A stretch of 64,000 nucleotides of DNA from Yponomeuta sedellus. Lineage: Eukaryota; Arthropoda; Insecta; Lepidoptera; Yponomeutidae. A model generated the notes under the pieces. That model had not been told where the DNA came from. It did not search any database and saw nothing but the letters and a program-made list of their open reading frames with translations. Within the stretch, counting starts at the first letter, position 1. Each line of letters starts with the position of its first letter. The stretch lies in NCBI GenBank assembly GCA_934045075.1, contig OW203721.1, positions 21,576,672 to 21,640,671 on the forward strand. Direction: 5' to 3'. Shown here piece after piece: positions 56,569-64,000 of the stretch. The position numbers and the translations under genes are program-made.

Positions 56569-57112
56569 TAAAATACTATACGCAACGAGTAGGATACGAA
56601 TACGTAGAATACTATACGCAACGAGTAGGATACGAATACGTAGAATACTATACGCAACGAGTAGGATACGAATACGTAGAATACTAAACGGAACGAGTAG
56701 GATACGAATACGTAGAATACTATACGCAACGAGTAGGATACGAATACGTAGAATACTATACGCAACGAGTAGGATACGAATACGTAGAATACTATACGCC
56801 ACGAGTAGGATACGAATACGTACAATACTATACGCAACGAGTAGGATACGAATACGTAGAATACTATACGCAACAAGTAGGATACGAATACGTAGAATAC
56901 TATACGCAACGAGTAGGATACGAATACGTAGAATACTATACGCAACGAGTATAATACGAATACGTAGAATACTATACGCAACGAGTAGGATACGAATACG
57001 TAGAATACTATACGCAACGAGTAGGATACGAATACGTAGAATACTATACGCAACGAGTAGGATACGAATACGTAGAATACTATACGCTACGAGTAGCATA
57101 CGAATACGATGC
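56569..57112. repeat. 36-bp minisatellite, about 15 copies
   Basis: Unit AGAATACTATACGCAACGAG followed by TAGGATACGAATACGT. A few copies carry single substitutions (for example near 56690, 56800, 56821, 56874 and 56951). Since 36 is a multiple of 3 and the unit has no stops in several frames, long open frames arise on both strands (plus: 12-residue periodicity, ATSRIRIRRILY). No spacers, so not CRISPR. Confidence 0.95.
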
Positions 57113-57481
57113 ATAACACACACAATGTACTCGGCGCACACGTTTAAGTACCTTCACTAACAAATGGCGGTTTCGGACTGATTGAGATCTAATTTATTGG
57201 CTCACCATCCTGAGTAGAGTCGTGCGCTAAATCACCATAATGGCATACGGGGCTTTGGTGGACTGCGGCCCTTCTCACGCTGCCCGCCAGATTTTGTGTA
57301 GTAACACATGTATAAAGGAATGTACATAGACGTAAACGTTAGTAAACTTGTTATTAGACACTAGTGTAGAGTGTCTAAGAGTGTGTGAGAGTAGAGTTAA
57401 TTTTAAATTCAAATAAATAATCAAGATTTTTAAGTTCATGTAAAATAATTGGCTTATAAATTTAATTTTAACTTCAATTAC
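57113..57481. other. unassigned sequence
   Basis: Nothing recognised. Confidence 0.35.
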
Positions 57482-57633
57482 TAATAATCAATATTAAAAA
57501 CCTATTTAAAGGCTAAAAATTCCACCCATTCCGGGATTCAATCCCGCGATCTCTGGCTATCCGTGCCAGCGCTTTTAAATTGTCCTTAGCACGGGTTGGT
57601 GCATTAAAAAATAATATAATAATAATCAATATT
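57482..57633. mobile_element. MIDT double-ended copy with 14-bp target duplication
   Basis: Flanked by TAATAATCAATATT (57482-57495 and 57620-57633). Left: minus strand, first tail plus half of the tRNA-like region. Right: plus strand, second tail only. In the unit the two parts are contiguous, joined at AGGTTTT. Confidence 0.8.
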
Positions 57634-57734
57634 GTTGACTTTATATAAAATAATTGGTTTGCCTATTTTAACGTAACTTCATAATTAACTTTTGTAATTT
57701 TTGTCGAGGTTAGTAAACTAACAGTTAATGCTTT

Positions 57735-57835
57735 ATAAAAGACGCCTGTCACCTCAGTCATCCGAGACCACGGCACCTGAAAAAGTGTCGAAACGTCGGA
57801 AAATTGTAAAAATGTAATAAACGAGTGAAATTCGT
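57735..57835 (+). mobile_element. Penelope-like terminal relic
   Basis: GAGACCACGGCACCTGAAAA, then AGTGTCGAAACGTCGG, then TGTAATAAACGAGTG. Same layout as 40960-41210 but different sequence outside the core. Confidence 0.4.
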
Positions 57836-58635
57836 ATAAAAACAGTTTTAATTTTGTTATTAGACCTCAAATATTTGTAGATAAAACATAGAGATCCAAT
57901 TTTCTCCTAAGACCTGTATGATCAATACCTATGTTTATGACAATTAAATGTTTTCTTTGCTTGATTGAACTGAATTTTAAGGCTTTTTACTTTTGTTTTA
58001 GTATAGAAAGGGCCATTAGGCAATAAATGCTTTATTTTGTAAAAAAATAATTTCACTAAAAGACTCCCATGGGTTTTCTGTTTTTACAACTTTTCCTTGT
58101 ATATTCTTAATCACAGATTATTTTAGTGACCCTGTATGGAGTGTTTAAGGAATTTTGCTTTGGTAAAGAAGGCTGTACCTAAATGTTTATTTAGTAGAGA
58201 GTACTACACAATTTAGCCGTTATTAATATATAACGACTAAAAATATATTGTATTTTTATTGTATGGAGTTTTATTTGCAATTATTTTCATAAGTCGAAGA
58301 AGCATTATTTAAATTCGCCCCATATTTTTTATTGCATATTATTTTCCCATTAGTTGTAGGTAAATTCCGACAAAATTACTTAATTTCGAAAATATTTGGG
58401 GCAATCCATATTTATTTGTGGAAAGGTTACTTTAGTACAATAACTTATATATAAAACCAGCTGACCCCGCAAAAGTCGTATTGCCATATTGTTTAACCTA
58501 CGGCCTCAGACCTACCAAAAGTACACAAAACATTAATGAAACTCAGTGAAGCCGTTTTGGAGGAGTCCGATAACACTGTGACACAAGATTTTTACAAGAG
58601 TAGTTTTAAACGGGTGGGGACGCATGAACTCAAAC
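57836..58635. other. unassigned AT-rich sequence
   Basis: Nothing recognised. Confidence 0.4.
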
Positions 58636-58680
58636 CAATCTCTGAGAGGAGACTTGTGCCCTACAGTGGGACGTATACAG
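58636..58680 (+). mobile_element. T1-type 3' end
   Basis: CAATCTCTGAGAGGAGACTT, then GTGCCCTACAGTGGGACGTA. Confidence 0.5.
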
Positions 58681-58778
58681 TACTTATAAGAAAAACCGGC
58701 CAAGTGCGAGCCAAACTTACGCACCGTATACAGTCTTTATAAGAAAAACCGGCCAAGTGCGAGCCAAACTTACGCACC
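58673..58778. repeat. 53-bp tandem duplication
   Basis: 58673-58725 and 58726-58778 differ by about two bases. It contains the left end of the ACGG element (CCGGCCAAGTGCGAGCC) plus upstream flank. Confidence 0.9.
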
Positions 58779-58942
58779 GAGGGTTCCGTACCGCCTCTCT
58801 TTTTTTGTACGTAAAGTATTTAGTGATTCTCTCTGATATTTGTTGTTAGATTATATAATGAGTCTCACAATCATGCCAAATTTGATGCCAGTATATATTT
58901 ACGGTTTTTAGGAATGTTATAACTTATAATTATTATTATTTT

Positions 58943-59240
58943 ATTATTTGGAAGGTAATCCGCTGTAATAACACATAAAAATTCTGTGAAAATTTCAAAT
59001 GGAATTACCTACCGTCGAAAGCTAGTCGTTTAAAGGTCGAAATTACGGCCAGAACTATAAACAGAAAGCAGCGTTATTAGGTTCCCCTTTGAAACCTTTT
59101 GGATACAAAAACCTAAACAAATCATATGTCATTTAACAAAATGGCCGTAATTTCGACCTAGCTTTCAACGGTAGGTAATTCCATTTGAAATTTTCACAGA
59201 TTTTTTATGTGTTATTACAGCGGATTACCTTCCAAATAAT
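58943..59240. repeat. inverted repeat, arms of about 100 bp
   Basis: ATTATTTGGAAGGTAATCCG at the left pairs with its complement at the right end. About 90 bp of loop. One 10-base indel near GTCGTTTAAAGG in the left arm. Confidence 0.85.
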
Positions 59241-59271
59241 CCCTTTATTGCCTTCCAAACATAACAAACAT

Positions 59272-59376
59272 AACATAACAAATAAAAGGAAGGGATGGAA
59301 GCATCCCTTCCTTTTATTTGTTATGTTCAACTATGACGAGCAACAGCTCATCATAGTTGAACATAACAAATAAAAG
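59272..59376. repeat. two overlapping perfect hairpins
   Basis: Hairpin 1: arms 59272-59297 and 59302-59327 (26 bp, 4-nt loop). Hairpin 2: arms 59311-59336 and 59351-59376 (26 bp, 14-nt loop). They share 59311-59327, so only one can form at a time. All involve AACATAACAAATAAAAG. Confidence 0.9.
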
Positions 59377-59776
59377 CTCTTCCGCTTCTAGGGCCGAGTT
59401 CGAGCAAACCTCTGTAGCAAAGCTCTTTTGAAAATGTATATGAGCTTCATTGTACCCTCGTATACACTGAAGCTATCGCGCTGCCTTTGCGACGCAAAGA
59501 AATGTTGTGCTATAAAGTTTTATTCTTTTTCACTTTTTTAATGTTGCACCTTGAAAATAACAATCGAGACCATTGTTATTTTAGGAGAGGGTAGGGGAGT
59601 TTTCTTATATTTTTAAAATTCTAAGATTAATATTTAAATGTTAGCCAAGTTTTAGCTGTCTAGTATTTATCTCTGTGCTAAGTAGCGGACAGACAGACGT
59701 CGATCTCCATACGGTAGTCTAGATAAAATGGTGCAACTATCAGGGATCCTTGTTGACTACGGAACCCTAGAAAAAG

Positions 59777-60380
59777 CCTAATTTTAATACAACATTATGT
59801 TTTCATATGCATGAAATTACTGTATTGTTTACAACGATTACTTTAAACTATCATCCGAGTGCCATATTCGTTAAATCCCATTATAATACCAAAAATCAAT
59901 GCGCACTGGGCATTGGGCCTTTATAGTATTTTAAAGGTTATTAAATGTATTATTAAGATAACATTATTCAATCATAAACAAATAATAAATTAGGCAATAA
60001 ATTTCTACATTTGAGAATGAGTCAATAACTTTCATACGACATTCAAAGATTGAGTTTTACACTTGAAAAGAGGTATAATATTATTTTGTAAGAAAGATCT
60101 TTTTCACTTGTATCACATTTTGCGCAGTTCTCTTATCCCAGAAAAATATAAATTCGCATCGTCACGCTACCTATGCTGGTAAATAAAACTTGCGATGACA
60201 TGGTCTGGCACATTCGGCGAATGAATGGCGAGCGAATGAAAATAATAAAGTAAACTAGCGGACTCAACAGACGTTGTCTTACATGCAGCGCCATCTGACG
60301 GGCTGATTTGTGAATCTAACCTATCCAGGACGTCACTCAAACGCATACAAATAAAATTATATAAAGTTAACAAAAATATG
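59777..60380. other. unassigned AT-rich sequence
   Basis: Nothing recognised. Confidence 0.4.
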
Positions 60381-60412
60381 TGGAATTTTTAGCCTCTAAA
60401 CAGGCTTTTAAA
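60381..60412 (+). mobile_element. MIDT first-tail scrap
   Basis: GTGGAATTTTTAGCCTCTAA, then ACAGGCTTTTAAAAA. Confidence 0.5.
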
Positions 60413-60859
60413 AATATATTTATGGAAAATAAATTTGATATGACGAAAAGATTCATCTTTAGTTGACGTGAGCAATGGATTTAATGAGGACCCTGCCTCA
60501 AACCTCGCTTGGAGTAACATTGTTTTAATACCAACGTAAATATATAAAGCCATAAATAAAAGTTCGGGGTATTACAGGGGAAAAAAATAAGGTTACGTCA
60601 ATATTAAAATATATATTTTTTATGTACAGTAGTTTAAAACGGTGTAGACTCTGAAAATATTTGAAATAAGAGTTTTAATAAAACTTTGTACATTATAAGG
60701 CGTTACGATCACATGTGACGTGACAGTTTAAGCTCAATTTGTATGGCGAATTACTTCTCAACAGGTCATATTATGAAAAGTATCGTGCAGAAGAAAAGTG
60801 AAATTAGATAGTCTCGAAGAAATTACTTTTATTAATATTATGACTTTAATTAATAATAA
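60413..60859. other. unassigned sequence
   Basis: Nothing recognised. Confidence 0.35.
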
Positions 60860-60935
60860 GGTCGCCAATGTAATCCCCTTATCCCTTATGTAATTCCTGG
60901 TGTACAATACAATACAGAATATTCTATCCAACTAC
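60860..60935 (+). mobile_element. LINE 3' end, (TTATC)-type family
   Basis: CTGGTGTACAATACAATACA and GAATATTCTATCC resemble GTGTACAATAAAGAATATTC at 31140 and 55230. Confidence 0.4.
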
Positions 60936-61324
60936 CACGGTTATTTAAGTTTTGAGATGACTTCTCCAATTATATTAAAATACTTTTTCTGAAAGTTCTC
61001 AACTGCCGCCCACACTTCTGTTGCAGTCGGCGTAATGTAAAAGCGCCACTCAGTAAGGGCTTCCCGCCTTGCATGTATGTTGCATAACGCGGTTCCGATA
61101 ACACGCACCAGCGTTTGCTCGAGCTCCTTTCACTCCAAGGAAGAAAGGAAAAACTTAACAATGAGAATGTGCTTTCCTTTGCACTTTGAATTTAATTGGC
61201 GCGTACGTCTTCCGCTTATTGAAATTACGCAACTTATTTTTATTTCTTTTAAGCGCGAGGGTGTTTGCACAATTTGTACGTCTCATGCGGCAGAACATGA
61301 TTAGAGCTAATGTAAATGTTTTTT
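60936..61324. other. unassigned sequence
   Basis: Nothing recognised. Confidence 0.35.
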
Positions 61325-61590
61325 TGCTGCTGTGTGGTGTCGGCCTAGAGAATAGCACCAACCCAAATTCTTCCCGCGGGTGTCGTAAAAAGCGACTAAG
61401 GGACACAAACCGGGGGGTGGGCAACAGCGCCCCCTGCAGGACAATTCCACCGAACTGCGATCCCCAACCGGCATGCCCAGCGTGGGGATTATGGGCATTG
61501 CCCCCCAATGATGCCACAACCTTGCGCTATGGCGCTTATTTGGGGAGGGCTATGTCCAGCAGTGGACTAATATATCCTGAAGAAGAAATG
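61325..61590 (+). mobile_element. S4 repeat, sense copy
   Basis: GTGTGGTGTCGGCCTAGAGA, TTCCCGCGGGTGTCGTAAAA, ACAGCGCCCCCTGCAGGAC, and the 3' end GAGGGCTATGTCCAGCAGTG with a GAAGAAG tail. Reverse of the copies at 19.7 and 51 kb. Confidence 0.6.
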
Positions 61591-61646
61591 TTTATTTATA
61601 TCCTATCAATATACAAATAAATATCTTTGTTTTTGTCTCTGTCTTT

Positions 61647-61745
61647 TAGGTAGCCCAATGGTTAATACAATGGACTCTGAAGCGAGAGACCCACGTTTGA
61701 TTCCCAGTGCGGGCATGCCATCCCATCCCAGTGCCAATGACATTG
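61647..61745 (+). mobile_element. T3 head fragment
   Basis: AGGTAGCCCAATGGTTAATA, TGGACTCTGAAGCGAGAGAC, GTTTGATTCCCAGTGCGGGC: A- and B-box regions. Confidence 0.55.
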
Positions 61746-62479
61746 TTTTCTAAATTATGTACATATGGCCGGATTTTTGTTCAATTTACCTGTCGAGCAT
61801 TACACCTAAATAGACCGAAAACGCTTCATTTCTCGGCACATAAGCGGTACAAATAAGTTTATGCAAACAGTGTTAAAGGAAGAAATAATGTACGGGCACA
61901 TCGTAATAATAAAGACGTAGGCAAATGAAAAGAGAATATAAAGGGACAGAAATGAAAATATGAAGCTAACATCCAATGAATCTTGGAGGCGTATGAGAAT
62001 GACGTTTAGTATTATGCGAATGTGTCGCCGCACCGCACCGGGGGACCATAAAAATAAGAGATCAGGTGTGGGTGTATTATCACGTAGACAGGTGCGCATT
62101 GCCACTTATAAGTCACTCCATTATTTAGGATCCATCGCGCACCGTGGGGACCGGCGAGAATTTACGTGTTGAGTGTTATGTATTAGCCCCTTAAAGGGCA
62201 TGGAACGCAGGGAGACTCATTCACAGATCTCGGCAGAGTAAAAAAAATACAACCGAAAGTATTGTTTAAGGTTTGCGGAAATTCAAAGGCGCGACAAAAC
62301 TTCCCATAATAAAGTGGAAGTGAACTGCGTTTACTGCCGAAACACAAATTAACATAATTTACACAAGTCTAGTACATAATTGTAAGAGTGTTGCCATGTT
62401 AAAAATGTTATATAAAAAATATTAAAAAATAAAGTGAAAGGTATGTAATGAAGTGAAGCTCATCACAGATCTCCAGCTT
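61746..62479. other. unassigned sequence
   Basis: Nothing recognised apart from a possible stray satellite-like block near 62268-62300 (GGTTTGCGGAAATTC). Confidence 0.35.
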
Positions 62480-63230
62480 ACAAAGTCTAGACTTAAATGC
62501 AGCTAAAGGTTTGTAGGTTTGCTAAAATTTGAAATCGTGACAAAATTATCAGCTATTCCGAATCAAAATTATCCCTACAATTATGTAACGCATTAAAACT
62601 AATTCCATCATCTCTAAAAACCTATTTAGAGGCTAAAAATTCACCCATGCCGGGATTCGAACCCGCGACCTCTGGCTATCCGTGCCAGCGCTCTTTCCAA
62701 CTGAGCTAATGGGCGACTCACCGGCATCAGTGAAATTTCGAACCTCTTTACAATATTCTCTGTATTACGTACTGTACGTAAATAGGTTATTTAAATTATC
62801 CTTAGCACGGGTTATTGCATTAAAAATAACATAATCCATCATCTCTGTTATTAATAGGGTTAACAAAATCCATCCGAAATGCTGCTAAGAGTCAGCTAAA
62901 ATTCAAAATTACGACCAAATTATCAGTTATACCGTAATAATATTACCCTTACAATGTATATAACACATTAAAACTAATTCAATTATCTGTGTTGCTAGTT
63001 AACAAAATTGATCCGAAAATGCTGCTAAGGGTTTGCGAAAATACGAAATCGCGACAAAATTATCAGCTGTATTGTATCGAAATTACCCCTTACAAGGTAT
63101 ATAATGCATTGAAACTAATCCAATCATCTCTGCCGCTAACAGAGTTGCCAAAATCCATCCGAAAATGCTTCTAAAAGTTTGCTGAAAGTTTAAATCGCGA
63201 CAAAATTATCAGCTATTCTCGATCTTCTTT
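62480..63230. repeat. satellite-like tandem repeat, unit about 141-146 bp
   Basis: The block GCGACAAAATTATCAGCT (with variants) recurs at about 62537, 62911, 63051 and 63197. CATTAAAACTAATTC recurs at 62591, 62966 and (as CATTGAAACTAAT) 63107. After removing the MIDT insertion (about 231 bp net), the spacing is 141-146 bp throughout. Units also share CATCCGAAAATGCTGCTAA. Roughly four diverged units. Confidence 0.75.
62604..62846. mobile_element. MIDT double-ended copy with 12-bp target duplication
   Basis: Flanked by TCCATCATCTCT (62604-62615 and 62835-62846). Left, minus strand: first tail, full tRNA-like region and part of the 5' segment. Right, plus strand: AAATAGGTTATTTAAATTAT, then CCTTAGCACGGGTTATTGC. 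It interrupts the satellite-like array. Confidence 0.8.
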
Positions 63231-63418
63231 TTTACCCTCTACTTTTTTTCGCAACATAAAGTGCCGCCATAGTACGATTTATTGTTTGTATTGACGAACA
63301 GAACAACCTTTTTCGAGTGTTTATATGGATGGGGTGTTGGTGCACTCGTATATTCTATAATCAAATTTCAACACCGCGTTGTGCTAAAACGACAGCGACA
63401 ATACAGCAACAATAAAAC
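63231..63418. other. unassigned sequence
   Basis: Nothing recognised. Confidence 0.3.
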
Positions 63419-63496
63419 AATACGTGGAGATACTATTTTTATTTTTAATGCACTAACCCGTGCTATGGTTTAATAGGTTTTTAAAATACGTGGAGA
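63419..63496. mobile_element. minimal MIDT double-ended insertion
   Basis: Only 54 bp (63431-63484): minus-strand second tail (TTTAATGCACTAACCCGTGC) joined to the last bases of the first tail (TAATAGGTTTTTA). Flanked by AATACGTGGAGA (63419-63430 and 63485-63496). The smallest, clearest example of the two-ended structure. Confidence 0.8.
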
Positions 63497-63707
63497 AACA
63501 AAATTCCCACATACATCCGAAAATGGGATGTTTTGCCCCAACGGCCCTCACAGTTAATGTCTTCACAAACCACTTTAACTATAGGGGTAGCTTTATATTT
63601 GCGAAAAACATCTCTCTCACATACATTAATGACACAAATGGTTACTGTAGTATGGAACGGAATTGATAATTTTTCCGTGATTCATATAACGCTTTCACAT
63701 AGTAAAC

Positions 63708-63710
<3 letters not shown>

Positions 63711-63772
<62 letters not shown>
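63711..63772. repeat. (TA)n microsatellite
   Basis: About 31 uninterrupted TA units, five bases before a MIDT copy. Confidence 0.95.
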
Positions 63773-63773
<1 letters not shown>

Positions 63774-63775
63774 TT

Positions 63776-64000
63776 TTTTAAAAACCTATTTAGAGGCTAA
63801 AAATTCCACCCATGCCGGATTCGAACCCGCGACCTCTGGCTATCCATGCCGGAGCACGGATCGTGCCACATATGAATAGGTTTTTAAAATTGTCCTAAGT
63901 ACGGGTTAGTGAGTTAAATATATATATATTTAACATGGATAGCCAGAGGTCGCGGGTACGAATCCGGCATGGGTGGAATTTTTAGCCTCTAAATAGGTTT
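63776..64000. mobile_element. MIDT complex, runs off the window
   Basis: Left: minus strand, first tail and tRNA-like half. Then a plus-strand second tail (TTAAAATTGTCCTAAGTACG, near 63885), a short TATATA run, and a second plus-strand tRNA-like half (GGATAGCCAGAGGTCGCGGG) with its first tail to the last base. At least two events. Confidence 0.7.

Larger units (their letters stand above)
58689..59776 (+). mobile_element. ACGG non-autonomous element, near full length
   Basis: Left end CCGGCCAAGTGCGAGCC, GAGGGTTCCGTACCGCC. Right end CGGACAGACAGACGTCGATC, then TTGTTGACTACGGAACCCT. Interior holds a large inverted repeat (arms 58943-59051 and 59142-59240) and a cluster of perfect palindromes (59272-59376). 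No coding sequence. Confidence 0.55.

Noticed and set aside
56569..57112. Possible CRISPR array
   Set aside because: Units are contiguous with no spacers, and the genome is eukaryotic.
56417..57160. Open frames of 247, 205 and 169 codons with 12-residue repeats
   Set aside because: Produced by a 36-bp minisatellite without stops; frames exist on both strands and the upstream part is LINE 3' UTR.

Overview
The window looks like a gene-desert segment of an insect nuclear genome, most probably Lepidoptera. It is AT-rich. Every protein-like reading frame I can identify belongs to a transposable element; I see no host gene, rRNA gene, functional tRNA gene, operon or CRISPR array. Moth or butterfly origin is inferred from the repeat vocabulary: CR1/Daphne-type non-LTR elements with microsatellite tails, RTE-like C-termini, the ACCGACTTCAAA motif and SINE bodies with CCTCACGATGTTTTCC.

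Names used below. 5S-SINE: about 350 bp, 5S rRNA-like head, 3' end near CAGCAGTGGGGACATA. MIDT: about 300 bp with a tRNA-like region in its middle, then CTCTAAATAGGTTTTT and a second tail ending GCATTAAAAA. T1 and T3: two tRNA-headed SINEs. S4: a repeat with the body GACACCCGCGGGAA. ACGG element: a non-autonomous element with ends GGCCAAGTGCGAG and ACGGAACCCT. PLE: Penelope-like.

Layout. 0-9 kb: SINE pieces, LINE 3' ends and two TTAA-flanked foldback elements. 9.58-12.24 kb: an uninterrupted (CTAT)n array of about 665 units growing from a LINE 3' end. 13.57-17.79 kb: the best-preserved element, a CR1/Daphne-like LINE on the minus strand with ORF1 and ORF2, broken by one visible frameshift. 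18-25 kb: SINEs and LINE 3' ends. 25.4-28.6 kb: two diverged reverse-transcriptase relics head to head. 28.7-30.7 kb: a Ty3/gypsy relic retaining zinc knuckle, protease and integrase but no reverse transcriptase. 31.6-33.1 kb: a CR1-like C-terminus whose 3' UTR contains perfect palindromes. 34.1-37.8 kb: two apparently identical 1,840-bp MULE transposons in tandem, sharing one outer 9-bp target duplication. 38-53 kb: SINEs, PLE relics and unassigned sequence. 53.9-55.7 kb: a LINE relic hit by copies of a related 3' UTR. 56.57-57.11 kb: a 36-bp minisatellite, again at a LINE 3' end. 58.7-59.8 kb: an ACGG element. 62.5-63.2 kb: a satellite-like array of about 143 bp. 63.4-64 kb: MIDT copies.

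How the parts interact. LINE machinery appears to have moved the SINEs: target duplications are 11-14 bp and SINE 3' ends resemble LINE 3' ends. LINE 3' tails have seeded tandem arrays. The most unusual pattern is in MIDT: at least eight insertions have two outward-facing 3' ends, one at the Pol III-terminator-like GGTTTTT and the other at GCATTAAAAA. That is what would result if both strands of the target had been primed by two transcript forms of one element.
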